This document shows, piece by piece, positions 1 through 12,800 of a DNA stretch of 64,000 nt. The stretch spans positions 25,321,501 through 25,385,500 of the forward strand of contig NC_079878.1 of NCBI RefSeq assembly GCF_029227915.1, given 5' to 3'. Every line of letters starts with the position of its first letter. The stretch's first letter is position 1. The notes beneath the pieces were generated by a model. The model saw only the letters and a list, made by a program, of their open reading frames with translations, did not search any database and was not told the DNA's origin. The position numbers and the translations under genes were made by a program. This DNA comes from Hydractinia symbiolongicarpus. Lineage: Eukaryota > Cnidaria > Hydrozoa > Anthoathecata > Hydractiniidae.

Positions 1-516
1 CGGCAAAAATTTTTGTTTTTAAGTAAGAGGTCGAGGCCACGAGGTTGTAAAAATAATTATTGATTGTTTTTACAGTGAATTCTATATTATTCGAAAAGGT
101 TGCTAGCATTTTATTAAATTAAAAAGTCTGCGGTGTCACAGAAGTTTGCGAGGTTTGAATAATAGGAAGTTCGTTGTATAATTTTTCTTCGCTTTAAATA
201 GCCTCATGACCGTCTTTATCACAAGAATTATAGTTGTTGTTTGTAATCGTTAAGTGAAAAGATTATTATTAGGAAGTTGTACAGTTGAATATTTTGGGTA
301 CAATCTTTCAGGTACAATAATCATTTCAAAATTTAATTGTATGCGTTTTTGCTTTAGTTAATTGCTCTCTCTTCTGCGTTATTTGGATTTCTTAGCTTTT
401 TTAAAAGCTCCATGACCGTGCATCTATCCGCTTGGTCTCAGGATTGCCAGATATTTCGGTTATAAAACATATGTTGTAAAACAAAACAACACAAGAGATA
501 TTACACAACAAATGTT
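1..516. other. no gene seen
   Basis: AT-rich sequence with no convincing reading frame, RNA gene or repeat structure on either strand. Confidence 0.5.
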
Positions 517-1345
517 CATCATCATCATCATCATTCTCAGCTTAACGTCCGTTTTCCATGCTAGCATGGGTTGGACGGGGTATATTAATGACCCTCTTCC
601 AATCTGATCTAGACTGTGTTAGATCTAAACTCAACTTCCTCTGTATCAAGTCTGTCCTTATAACCTCCTGCCAAGTCTTTCTCGGTCTGCCTCTCGGCTT
701 TTTCCCGGGAACTATCAAGTCTCTAAACTTTCTTAGCCAATTATCCTTGTCCATTCTTTCCAAGTGCCCCAGCCAATTTAATCTTCTTATCTGGATAACA
801 ATTCTACGGATACTTAGCCTGCTTCTTAGCTCACCTGAACTCTTTCCCTCATATAATTCCTTTCTAAACAGTCAAGATCTTCCTGCTTCACTGCCCATGT
901 TTCACTACCGTACAACATAACACTTCTTACACAGGCCTCATACAACCTACCTTTTAACCCAATTGACAAGATTCCGCTAGTCAACAAAGGAAGTAACTCT
1001 CTGAACTTTTTCCAAGCAGAACCTATCCTGCAAGTAACACTTCTTCCAACACCCCTTCACTGCCCTACATATCACCTAAGTAACAAAAGTTCTCAACTAC
1101 CTCTAACGAGCCACTGTTGTACATCATTAACGCTGGAAATATTCATTCTCTAAAATCTCACCTTTGCAACGCTTGCATACAAACTGAATGTCAGCTCTTA
1201 ACCTTCCACCAATACTATTGCACTTCTTATGTACCCAATGCTTGCAAGTCTGACAAAAAATTGAGCTACTACCAACCCCTTTCCTGCAAACTCCACAAAG
1301 CCATTTTCCAACTACAAAACTCACACTTGATGTTGTAGAGATAAA
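517..1345 (-). mobile_element. LINE (non-LTR retrotransposon) 3' end, 5'-truncated and decayed
   Basis: Reading the minus strand, a PHD-like cysteine/histidine finger (1324-1127; pattern C-x2-C, C-x2-C-x4-H-x2-C, C-x2-C, with the segment WVHKKC) is followed by a stretch resembling the C-terminal end of LINE reverse transcriptases (LYGSETWAV, LDCLERN, then RGRPRKTWQEVIRTDL), ending in RPTHASMENGR and a stop near 542. The element ends in an ATG-triplet microsatellite, seen on the plus strand as CAT repeats at 517-535, as expected for a LINE 3' tail. The catalytic RT domain is absent, so this is a 5'-truncated copy. Stops and frame changes lie between the finger and the C-terminal segment, so it is inactive. 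A second copy of the same family, with the same motifs and tail, lies at 60.8-61.2 kb on the opposite strand. The copy sits just downstream of the arrestin exon, probably in an intron. Confidence 0.8.
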
Positions 1346-2032
1346 TTCTAAATATCTCTACGATAGTTGCGCAACAATTACAGACTTTAACAGAAACCAA
1401 CCTTTAGCAAACTTTTAGTTTCTAGCTCGCAAATAGCTTACAACAAATGCTTAGCTTTACAAAATCAGTTATCCCAATTTGCATTTTTTATATACAAATC
1501 ACACTAGAAATTATTAAAATTAAGAAAGTGTTTATAGTATTTTATTACAGTGTATATTATATGTATATGGTTTCATAAGTTATAAGAATTTAAAATATTA
1601 AGAATTATATTTCGATATATCAACAATTGCCAATTTATTTCGAAAAACAACGACCAACCTCCATGCTTCCAGCAACTATTGCACACATGAATATTACACA
1701 GAAAATTAATTCATCAGGAGAACTGCATTTGGTTCTGAGATTCAAATGGGGCTAGCCATACATAGCATGAGGGAGGGTATTTGAATGAACTATAATTGTT
1801 TAACGAAATGTCGAAAATATAAACATCTTATTTTTATTTTGAGATTGCATTGTGCCTGTTTATTCATGCAACCAAAACACAGAAACAAACTAATGGTGTT
1901 TTCTATTTTCTAATTAAAATCATACATTTCTAACAATTTTGAAGGATGTAGTGATATTAAAACCAGAATTACTTATACGTCACGAACAGTCTCCTTAGTT
2001 TGTTTTAAATAAAAAGTACAAAATGCACTAAC
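1346..2032. other. non-coding, probably intron of the arrestin-like gene
   Basis: This lies directly after the splice donor of the arrestin-like exon on the minus strand. I see no second exon or repeat structure in it. Confidence 0.4.
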
Positions 2033-2291
2033 CAAATATTTTTTTCTTGATTTCACATATTTTCTCCTTACTCTCATATTCTTCAACATGTCTTTCACCT
2101 TCTTCATCAACCACAGTTTTTTCCCACTCCACCTTACTTTTACCTGTACAGATAATTTCAATGCTGTCCATATCCATTGATCGATTCATCACAATATCTA
2201 CTGAACCCTCTATGTCTTCTCCTGGATAAAATACCATTCGACCATCACACAGCTTAATATCGCATTTGTCAATTTTGTTTGATTTCATCAT
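2033..2291 (-). CDS. first coding exon of an arrestin-domain protein
   Basis: The 259-nt exon opens with two adjacent ATG codons and encodes 86 residues that read as the start of an arrestin N-terminal beta-sandwich: FYPGEDIEGSV near residue 22, followed by SIEIICTGKSKVEWE. The spacing and the GxxxVEW element are those of alpha-arrestin/ARRDC-type adaptors, which link membrane cargo to ubiquitin ligases and endocytosis. That role is family knowledge and is not shown here. The exon ends at a plausible donor (TTTG/GTTAGT). The frame remains open up to the donor and the start is a true ATG. No later exon was found in the window, so either the gene continues beyond position 1 through a long intron interrupted by the LINE, or only this exon survives. 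Codon use and composition look like a real host exon. Confidence 0.7.
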
Positions 2292-2976
2292 CTTGAAGAT
2301 TTATTTTTACTAATACAATAATCAGTTTTATTACTTTATATATACCAGTATTAAATTGTATAACATCTATAGTTTTAGACATAAATCATGACAGTACTGT
2401 TATTATGTTGCTAATCTCAAAATAACTTCAATGATAATACAATGTATAATTAACAGTATCAAATTTATTATGGATACAACATTATTACTTCTCAGTTGGA
2501 ATTATATTGAAAACTGTGATTAGTAAATACAAGATTCAATTCAAAAGTTCAATATCAACATTAATAATTTAACTTGCAATCAAGAAGAAGAGAAGATAAT
2601 GTGCAGGGTTACATATACCAATATAAGCACCAGCAAATACACTTGTATGAAAATCACAGTGTTGCTGTTAACAACAAATTTAAAGCACAATACCAATAGT
2701 TAACTGATTATAAAAAGTCGAACAACCTTTAAGAGCCCAGGCATATCTGTTTTGAACTTATACTCAGGGACTGGAAAGTAGTTTGAGTATTTTTTTGTAT
2801 GCCACTATATGACTATATGACACGTTTTGTACTTTGAAAGTTGTTGTTTAAGGTCCTAGATATGTCATATAACTTGAATGGGGATGTGGCATTTCTGACA
2901 CGATTATTAAATTAACCCCATATATATAAACCCTGTACATGTAAAACTTTGAGAATACTCAAAAAACTACTTGTAC
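2292..2976. other. no gene seen upstream of the arrestin exon
   Basis: This is the expected promoter/5' UTR side of the arrestin-like gene. The sequence is AT-rich and I cannot point to a specific promoter element. Confidence 0.4.
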
Positions 2977-2978
2977 TA

Positions 2979-3160
2979 AAGCGATTCCAAAATAATTGTT
3001 GAAAAAATTTAATCCTAGTTAAAAATGTTATCTCCTAAATAGCACTTAAAATGAGGATGGAAAAATATGTCAATTATTATACTTTACATAAGGGTTATAG
3101 TCCATTGAATAATGTTTTTAACCATGATTAAAATTTTCAACAATTATTTAGGAATCGCCT
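2979..3160. mobile_element. 182-bp MITE, TA-flanked (mariner-like)
   Basis: The ends are inverted repeats of about 55 bp: AAGCGATTCC at the left and its near-complement GGAATCGCCT at the right, with the match running inward through ATAATTGTTGAAA. TA dinucleotides flank both ends (2977-2978 and 3161-3162), as for Tc1/mariner-type insertions. There is no coding capacity. Confidence 0.65.
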
Positions 3161-3183
3161 TAGTTAGCTTGCTACTTAAGCAT

Positions 3184-3242
3184 TAAACCCTTGATTAACT
3201 AATTATCATTCCATGAATGATAATTTGTTAATCAAAGGTTTA
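3184..3242. repeat. long hairpin, 27-bp arms
   Basis: The left arm 3184-3210 and right arm 3216-3242 are reverse complements with two mismatches, separated by CCATG. It lies 24 bp beyond the preceding MITE and may be a separate foldback element. Confidence 0.7.
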
Positions 3243-3405
3243 GATCTTTTTATTTCCAAAACTGCTGTGGCTTTCAGCTTCAATATGACAATACGAATGA
3301 ACCCATTTAGAGCTCTCTTAATTGCAGATCAAGGCTCAGTTATGTAACGAAATTCTCTGTGTTGTTTTATGTGTTAATCTTCTAGGTCATCTTCCTACTT
3401 TATTA

Positions 3406-4237
3406 AACCGCTTTTACACGATCAAATTTTATATGACATATGTACTATATAATCATATAAACCACCCGCTCTTCTCATCATATGCACTGTTATTACACGA
3501 TCATACATTGTGCATCAAATTTTACTTTCACTTCTTTTTCTTTATCAACATGAGTGATGAGGAACTTGCCACCGCTGCTGTAATAATTGCAGTTGTCTCA
3601 AAAAAAAGTCAAGAAGAAAAAAAAAAGTATTGGGTGAAGCCATGGCTAAGTAGATGGCCACAACTCGGTCTTTATGAGACTTTGATGTTGGAATTGGGTT
3701 TAGAAGAAGAGAATGATGATTATTACTAGAGGATATAGAGAACATGTTTGTTTGGTGACCAAATTTATAGCAAAATATATGAGCAACTTACGACTCATCC
3801 CAAAAGTTTCCGCTAATCTGCTTAATGCTAACTGTCTCATGTTCCTGTTTTTGTCTTCCTCGGAAGACACGTTCCACAAACACTCTTCCTACTCTTCCTC
3901 TCCTAAGCATCAATAAATTTATCTGTGTCAATTTTAGTTTTTCTTCCTGCCATTTTTTTCTCTTAAATATTTCCTCACTCTTCTTTATGTTTGTTTCATG
4001 TTTACATAACTTCGGCACAATTAAAAACGTGTTCTGATTGGTTAAAACTTAATTTCAATAAAAGACAAAGGGTTTGTATGATTATATCATATAAAAAATA
4101 GGATGTGTTCTATCTTAAAAAAATTGACCATATAAATATGATCATAAAAATTTTCATCATTTAACATATGTTACACAATCAAATTTATATGATCATATAG
4201 TATATGTCATAAAAAATTTGATCGCGTAAAAGCGGCT
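3406..4237. mobile_element. non-autonomous PIF/Harbinger-type DNA transposon (832 bp)
   Basis: Terminal inverted repeats start AACCGCTTTTACACGATCAA on the left; the right end, read in reverse, starts AGCCGCTTTTACGCGATCAA. The match continues for about 55 bp with small differences. Both ends are flanked by TTA (3403-3405 and 4238-4240), a 3-bp target duplication of the TWA type used by PIF/Harbinger. Inside is a truncated nuclease N-terminus (see 3550-3729). On the opposite strand around 3790-4020 lies a basic, broken reading frame that could be the relic of the second Harbinger protein, but I do not recognise a Myb/SANT motif in it. Confidence 0.75.
3550..3729 (+). pseudogene. Harbinger nuclease N-terminal fragment
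   Basis: A 59-codon frame from ATG to TAG ends in KKKYWVKPWLSRWPQLGLYE and TLMLELGLEEE. The WVKPWL..R...G.Y.TLM.EL block is the segment that precedes the catalytic domain in many invertebrate Harbinger (PIF) nucleases. The DDE catalytic domain is missing, because the frame stops just after the block and the element ends 500 bp later. It lies inside the 832-bp element with TTA target duplications, which supports the family assignment. It is probably not functional. Confidence 0.6.
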
Positions 4238-4240
4238 TTA

Positions 4241-5352
4241 CACATAGAAAGAGGCTTCATTTTCTTACTTCTGGTTGCTAAAATTGCTTTAAATTGTATA
4301 TATGCAAAACCTAAACTGACTTATATGTTGCAATAAATAAGTGCCCTGGAAAAGCCGCATAATTACCTAGGGTTGTGATGGTATGGGTCATTCTAATTCT
4401 AAATGTAGGTGCTGGTGACAAAAGAGGTTTGTCACATTTTTCCCCCACCTCCTACCCACTTGCCAAATTTTTTTCTTGACAAAGGGAATGTTATCATAGC
4501 CCTGGGTTAACCCAAGACATGTGAGGGAAATTGGGGAGATGGGGGCTATTGGATGTTGTTGCAAAGCAGGGCACAGAACCTAACTATCTGCAAATAAGTA
4601 TTAAATACACTCTAGAGGTCCATTGAAGCCATCCATGGTCCTGTCCTGGAAATAACAGACAGGGTATATCCCTCAGTATTTGTGAGGTTAGCTATGCAAA
4701 ATATGTACATCTCTCTCATGTTAACCTTGATCCCAGAATACGTAGCTAGCTACCAAGATAGTAGTAGGACTAATGCATGCAATTTTTCTTGTCCTGTTTA
4801 AAACTTCGATTGTTTAAGTATCTTTAAGGCTTAAACCAAAAAAGTATGATTCCTTTCTTATCAAAAAATGTGTAATGGGAACAGGGCTGTTGTACAACAA
4901 AATATCTTGACAACTATTGCACCTTTAGAAAATTAGCTAGTTAGCTATATCTATTTTAAATAATATGATAGTTGGTCGTTGGTTATTTGTATTACTGTCT
5001 TCTGCTGTAAAGGGGAAATTCTAAAACCGCTCCGCTCCTTTTTATTACTTTTAGATAGCTAGAGCAGCAAATTTAAGCAGCCTGGTCTTACCAAATGCCT
5101 CAAAAAGGATGAAGGCTATTTTAAAAGAAATAATAAAATCAGTACTCCTTGGACATTCTAAATCAATGCTCTTCTCTGCATTTTTCAATTCACAATCGTG
5201 TCGTCGCCATGGCAAAAGTAGCATTTATTTACCATGCACAACAAATCCGCCATCATGAATTGAATCGAGTTTAAACATCATGTTTTGAAATCTCGTGCAT
5301 TTGATGTACGACGCATGTTCCACTCACGCATATTTACGGGACGAATTTATTT
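4241..5352. other. no gene seen
   Basis: I see no coding frame with a recognisable product. Short runs of CTAG-type words occur. No inverted-repeat element was resolved. Confidence 0.4.
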
Positions 5353-5635
5353 GGGAAGCACTTCATGGAAGGATCCATATAGTCTGTGAATATGTCGTAT
5401 ACTTGAACCTCTAACACAACCTCACCTTTACCCGACATTGTCGTATTCCTTTCCTCACGACAGCTCAACTGCATCCGACACGCGACGTTAAACAATTTAT
5501 CAACGTCGTGATGTTGTTAATACATACTACTGCCTAATGTAATATCTTTGTAATATACAGTAATACACTGTAGTACTTAGTAATATGCCGTATTGTATAC
5601 TGTAGTACTTAGTAATATGCCGTATTACTTTGTAG
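5353..5635 (+). repeat. flank module shared with the second 30-bp satellite array
   Basis: This flank matches, in reverse complement, the sequence at 41776-42011 that borders the other array. Shared words include GGGAAGCACTTCATGGAAGG, GTCTGTGAATATGTCGTA, CGACGTTAA, CAATTTATCAACGTCGT and AATATCTTTGTAATATACAG. It includes a short inverted repeat (CGACGTT...AACGTCG) and passes gradually into degenerate satellite units. This copy has about 40 bp not present in the other copy after GTCGTA. Confidence 0.8.
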
Positions 5636-8600
5636 TATCCAGTAATACACTGTAATACCTTGTAGTATTCAGTAATACCCTGTAATACCTTGTAGTATTC
5701 AGTAATATACTGTAATGCCTTGTAGTATTCGGTAATACACTGTAATACCTAGTAGTATTCAGTAATATACTGTAATACTTTGTAGTATTCAGTAATATAC
5801 TGTAATACCTTGTAGTATTCGGTAATACACTGTAATACCTTGTAGTATTCAGTAATATACTGTAATGCCTTGTAGTATTCGGTAATACACTGTAATACCT
5901 TGTAGTATTCAGTAATATACTGTAATGCCTTGTAGTATTCGGTAATACACTGTAATACCTTGTAGTATTCAGTAATATACTGTAATACCTTGTAGTATTC
6001 GTTAATACACTGTAATACTTTGTAGTATTCAGTAATACACTGTAATACCTTGTAGTATTCGGTAATACACTGTAATATTTGTAGTATTCAGTTGTACACT
6101 GTAATACCTTGTAGTATTCAGTAATACACTGTAATACCTTGTAGTATTCGGTAATACACTGTAATACCTTGTAGTATTCGGTAATACACTGTAATATTTG
6201 TAGTATTCAGTTGTACACTGTAATACCTTGTAGTATTCAGTAATACACTGTAATACCTTGTAGTATTCGGTAATACACTGTAATACTTTGTAGTATTCAG
6301 TAGTACACTGTAATACCTTGTAGTATTCAGTAATATACTGTAATGCCTTGTAGTATTCGGTAATACACTGTAATACCTTGTAGTATTCAGTAATATACTG
6401 TAATACCTTGTAGTATTCAGTAATATACTGTAATACCTTGTAGTATTCGGTAATACACTGTAATACTTTGTAGTATTCAGTAATACACTGTAATACCTTG
6501 TAGTATTCGGTAATACACTATAATATTTGTAGTATTCAGTTGTACACTGTAATACCTTGTAGTATTCAGTAATACACTGTAATACCTTGTAGTATTCGGT
6601 AATACACTATAATATTTGTAGTATTCAGTTGTACACTGTAATGCCTTGTAGTATTCGGTAATATACTGTAATACCTTGTAGTATTCAGTAATATACTGCA
6701 ATACCTTGTAGTATTCGGTAATACACTGTAATACTTTGTAGTATTCAGTAGTACACTGTAATACCTTGTAGTATTCAGTAATATACTATAATGCCTTGTA
6801 GTATTCGGTAATACACTGTAATACCTTGTAGTATTCAGTAATATACTGTAATACCTTGTAGTATTCGGTAATACACTGTAATACTTTGTAGTATTCAGTA
6901 ATACACTGTAATACCTTGTAGTACTCGGTAATACACTGTAATATTTGTAGTATTCAGTTGTACACTGTAATACCTTGTAGTATTCAGTAATACACTGTAA
7001 TACCTTGTAGTATTCGGTAATACACTGTAATACTTTGTAGTATTCAGTTGTACACTGTAATGCCTTGTAGTATTCGGTAATATACTGTAATACCTTGTAG
7101 TATTCAGTAATATACTGTAATACCTTGTAGTATTCGGTAATACACTGTACTACTTTGTAGTATTCAGTAGTACACTGTAATACCTTGTAGTATTCAGTAA
7201 TATACTATAATGCCTTGTAGTATTCGGTAATACACTGTAATACCTTGTAGTATTCAGTAATATACTGTAATACCTTGTAGTATTCGGTAATACACTGTAA
7301 TACTTTGTAGTATTCAGTAATACACTGTAATACCTTGTAGTATTCGGTAATACACTGTAATATTTGTAGTATTCAGTTGTACACTGTAATACCTTGTAGT
7401 ATTCAGTAATACACTGTAATACCTTGTAGTATTCGGTAATACACTGTAATACTTTGTAGTATTCAGTTGTACACTGTAATACCTTGTAGTATTCGGTAAT
7501 ATACTGTAATACCTTGTAGTATTCAGTAATATACTGTAATACCTTGTAGTATTCAGTAATACACTGTAATACTTTGTAGTATTCAGTAGTACACTGTAAT
7601 ACCTTGTAATATTCAGTAATATACTGTAATGCCTTGTAGTATTCGGTAATACACTGTAATACCTTGTAGTATTCAGTAATACACTGTAATACCTTGTAGT
7701 ATTCAGTAATATACTGTAATACCTTGTAGTATTCGGTAATACACTGTAATACTTTGTAGTATTCAGTAATACACTGTAATACCTTGTAGTATTCAGTAAT
7801 ATACTGTAATACCTTGTAGTATTCAGTAATACACTGTAATACCTTGTAGTATTCGGTAATACACTGTAATACTTTGTAGTATTCAGTTGTACACTGTAAT
7901 ACCTTGTAGTATTCGGTAATACACTGTAATACCTTGTAGTATTCGGTAATACACTGTAATACTTTGTAGTATTCAGTTGTACACTGTAATACTTTGTAGT
8001 ATTCGGTAATATACTGTAATACCTTGTAGTATTCAGTAATATACTGTAATACCTTGTAGTATTCAGTAATACACTGTAATACTTTGTAGTATTCAGTAGT
8101 ACACTGTAATACCTTGTAGTATTCAGTAATATACTGTAATGCCTTGTAGTATTCGGTAATACACTGTAATACCTTGTAGTATTCAGTAATACACTGTAAT
8201 ACCTTGTAGTATTCAGTAATATACTGTAATACCTTGTAGTATTCGGTAATATACTGTAATACCTTGTAGTATTCAGTAATACACTGTAATACCTTGTAGT
8301 ATTCGGTAATACACTGTAATACTTTGTAGTATTCAGTTGTACACTGTAATACCTTGTAGTATTCGGTAATATACTGTAATACCTTGTAGTATTCAGTAAT
8401 ATACTGTAATACCTTGTAGTATTCGGTAATACACTGTAATACTTTGTAGTATTCAGTAGTACACTGTAATACCTTGTAGTATTCAGTAATATACTGTAAT
8501 GCCTTGTAGTATTCGGTAATACACTGTAATACCTTGTAGTATTCAGTAATATACTGTAATACCTTGTAGTATTCGGTAATACACTGTAATACTTTGTAGT

Positions 8601-9812
8601 ATTCAGTAATACACTGTAATACCTTGTAGTATTCGGTAATACACTGTAATACTTTGTAGTATTCAGTAGTACACTGTAATACCTTGTAGTATTCAGTAAT
8701 ATACTGTAATGCCTTGTAGTATTCGGTAATACACTGTAATACTTTGTAGTATTCAGTAATACACTGTAATACCTTGTAGTATTCGGTAATACACTGTAAT
8801 ACCTTGTAGTATTCGGTAATATACTGTAATACCTTGTAGTATTCGGTAATACACTGTAATACTTTGTAGTATTCAGTAATACACTGTAATACCTTGTAGT
8901 ATTCTGTAATACACTGTAATATTTGTAGTATTCAGTTGTACACTGTAATACCTTGTAGTATTCAGTAATACACTGTAATACCTTGTAGTATTCGGTAATA
9001 CACTGTAATACTTTGTAGTATTCAGTTGTACACTGTAATACCTTGTAGTATTCGGTAATATACTGTAATACCTTGTAGTATTCAGTAATATACTGTAATA
9101 CCTTGTAGTATTCAGTAATACACTGTAATACTTTGTAGTATTCAGTAGTACACTGTAATACCTTGTAGTATTCAGTAATATACTGTAATGTCTTGTAGTA
9201 TTCGGTAATACACTGTAATACCTTGTAGTATTCAGTAATACACTGTAATACCTTGTAGTATTCAGTAATATACTGTAATACCTTGTAGTATTCGGTAATA
9301 CACTGTAATACTTTGTAGTATTCAGTAATACACTGTAATACCTTGTAGTATTCAGTAATATACTGTAATACCTTGTAGTATTCGGTAATACACTGTAATA
9401 CTTTGTAGTATTCAGTAATACACTGTAATACCTTGTAGTATTCGGTAATACACTGTAATATTTGTAGTATTCAGTTGTACACTGTAATACCTTGTAGTAT
9501 TCAGTAATACACTGTAATACCTTGTAGTATTCGGTAATACACTGTAATACTTTGTAGTATTCAGTTGCACACTGTAATACCTTGTAGTATTCGGTAATAT
9601 ACTGTAATACCTTGTAGTATTCAGTAATATACTGTAATACCTTGTAGTATTCGGTAATACACTGTAATACTTTGTAGTATTCAGTAGTACACTGTAATAC
9701 CTTGTAGTATTCAGTAATATACTGTAATGCCTTGTAGTATTCGGTAATACACTGTAATACCTTGTAGTATTCAGTAATATACTGTAATACCTTGTAGTAT
9801 TCGGTAATACAA
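5636..9812 (+). repeat. 30-bp satellite array, about 139 copies
   Basis: The monomer is three related 10-mers: GTAATACACT, GTAATACCTT and GTAGTATTCG. Variants alternate (TATAC for TACAC, CAG for CGG, CAGTTGTACACT, and a one-base-shorter form GTAATATTTG). The short form recurs at about 6521, 6941 and 7361, so blocks of about 420 bp (14 monomers) are repeated as higher-order units. Because 30 is a multiple of 3, all frames lacking a stop stay open for hundreds of codons on the minus strand (for example 8873-9856), giving a TEYYKVLQYI-type decapeptide repeat. I regard these as artefacts, not genes. Confidence 0.95.
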
Positions 9813-12800
9813 TAATAGTAATACGTTGTTATATGGATTATTAAAACTTTAAACACGGTTGCTATTGCCCGCTATGACGTAAGTTGTAACCAATGACATG
9901 CCGCCCTTTACCTGGGTAATAAAGCTATATATGGGACTTTTCTGTCATTTGTATTTGGATGTCCAGTGTGATATTTAAGATGATTTAAGTTTGTTGTTTT
10001 TGTCCTCAGTGATCATACATTTTCCCCCGCCATTAGCTTGACTTTCGTGTAAGTCACTAGTCGAAAACCAACAACCGTTGCAAAGAGGCTACAATAAACA
10101 CTCGACGACAGCATGTTGAATAAACAGTGGTACTCTGTAGTTTGACAAATCATTAGTATTATTCCTATTGTTTTTGTTTGATTTTTTATATTTTTAAATA
10201 TCTATACGCTAATAAGATGAACACTACTGCGTTACCTAAATTAGACCAAAGCTAAGTTGTTTATTTTTGAGCTTCAAAGATTATCTTTAATTTTGTAAAC
10301 TTTGGGACGACAATATTTCTAATTGGGAATTTTTAACATCGATATGCGTGTGGCGTGGTGGAATGCAGAGGCAAGGGGGGATTGCGGGATTCCTACAATT
10401 TCGTATCCTGATACTATAATATGCACTAATCATTGCTCCCCATGTTAGGATATATATAACTTGCTTCAGAGGTCCTGCAGTGTTTAATACTGGCTCTAAT
10501 ATTCCTTGACGGTGTTCTTGTAAGTCGAAATATCGAAGTTTTTTTCGTGCATTCTTATCACCCTAATTTTTTAAAAAATGTTGCAGATTAAAACAAAATA
10601 ATACCAATACACCAATTCATAACAAAACAATTACATTTCCCGTTGTAAAAACCGGCGTATAAAAAAAAATTGCGACGAAATAGAATCTCTTTAGAAAATT
10701 TTTAGGCGATGTTTTATAGAACTGGAGTGTTGCACTAACTAATCGTTCATAATCTACACTTTGTGCTAAAAATGCATGAAGTATAAACTAGTATATAAAT
10801 AACTAGCTGTATTATACTTCGTTTAGAAAGCGTTATACTATTTGACAGCCTGAGCGCTAATGAGAGGGTGGAAGGGAAGCGGAAAAGAAAATGAGATAAA
10901 AGACGTTCTGAATTACCTCTTTTTTTTACTGCGTTATATTAAAATAGCAAGTGGTAACAAACTATAAAATGTCGTGCTTCTTTGTTTTGTTTAATAACTT
11001 TTTGTGTCTAGTAGCATGATTCGGACAAATACGTTTTTAAGCGTTTTAATAAATGTAGTTTACATCTTATGTAATTTTGGAGATATCGTAGATATATATT
11101 ACGTTAATTATGCTGAACCTTATTAAGTGCACAATTTGTCAAGGCTGTTATTGGTCGAAAAACAAAAAGGACATATATAAAATCACTGTTTTGTCTAGAA
11201 AGTGTTTAAAATTTAGAACGATATCTTTTTTATTTGAACTTACTTTTGTTTTGTAGTGTTGAAGTGTTTTATTTTCTTTCTATTTTGCTTATTTACCGAG
11301 GTTTATTATTTTTTTTATTTTACTAAACATTTTTTACAATTACTTGGCAGAAATATTTCACAGTCCTAAAGGTTCTGGACTGATATGTAGCTCTGCCAAA
11401 ATTGTTTAAAAGCACAATGTATATATGTTAGAAATCAGATTATATTTGTATCAGTTATTTTTCTGTTTATGTCTTTCTCCATGAAGTATTAACGAAAGTT
11501 CAAGAGACTCGAGAAAGTGATTTGATAAAATGAATGCTGGAGTTATCAACTGTATTGTTAACAGGCCCCAGAATAATCTGAGGCGTTTTGTACGTTAAAT
11601 GACTTGGGACTGGGTCAATTTTAGCAAAAAATGGGAAAATAAAAATATCTTTTTCTCTCAGTACTTTCAGAAATGTTAACAACGTGTATGAGCTGGTCCT
11701 ACCTACACCATATTTTATAACCAAAAACGTCGCCCAAGATTGTAGGTTCAGTAGTCAGTTCAGCCAGTTTTAATATCAATTCTCTAGTTAACTGACGTCA
11801 AAGATTAAATCTTTTTAAAACAAAATTAAGCCTGCAAAGGAATAGCGGCGGAGTGGATTATTTCAATGCTAAGAAAGCAGAAAGGTTTAAAGCCAGTCAA
11901 CTTTCAGGAAAAAAAAATTTTAAAAACAAAATAATTAGCAGATATTTAATCAAATTTCAGTATTTTTATTGTTTTTTTTCGATTTGTTTGATTTTAAGTG
12001 GAAATCCACCTTAACGGAAATGGTTTTTATATTCTTATGTGGTTAAGTTTTTCTGTGATTGGTTAATGTGCACGAAATATACTACGGAAAAACGAGTGTA
12101 AGTTGCACCTATTTTTCAATGCCATACTCCAGAAAGGTTACACTTTATAATTTGCTGAATATCGAGCAAAATGACAATTTGTAGAGAAATTCATTCCAAA
12201 ATTTTTTACTCAAAACATTATTTTTATAAAACAGACAAACGTTCGCGGTAATGGGAAACAAAGGTCAAACTTTTTTTTTTATTTTCTTCACTTAAAATGA
12301 AGTATGATGTGACATGACAGACATGTTTTTATTATTTATTTTTACTCTAATGTTGACTAGAAGCAATTTAAAGTTTCAATGGTTATGATGTCATAGTTGC
12401 GTTAGGCTATACTCATAGTTAGTATGTAGGTCAGATCAAACAAAATTCAGTAAACCTAACAGATTATTGGAAACTTTGATATCTTACCCTGAGGCATATT
12501 TATACATAATAAATTGCTAACATACATGTAACAGTAGAAACCTCTGTTCTCCTATAAAGAGCCTTTGAGACTCCTATAGTGAGATTTTTTAGTTCACAAA
12601 GAAACACATTAAAAGAGACCTACGTTTATCAAGATCTATGTTTAGATTCAGGATCTTTTTCAGACCATTCGCGTTTTTCTTCTCCCTTTTTATTAACTTA
12701 TTTTTAGGGGATTACCGTAACATAGCCCATCATCAACCCCGCGCACACGATCCCCGAAATGTAAAGGAATGTCAAGAACCGTAATAATTTAATATTTGGA

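Noticed and set aside
558-920. Plus-strand 120-codon frame
   Set aside because: It is the antisense of the LINE C-terminal segment, which has recognisable motifs on the minus strand.
5636-9812. CRISPR-like direct repeats
   Set aside because: There are no unique spacers; units abut directly and vary only by substitution. The setting is a eukaryotic satellite.
8873-9856. 327-codon open frame on the minus strand
   Set aside because: It is made wholly of 30-bp satellite units; the same applies to the frames at 40071-41788. A period divisible by three explains the openness.
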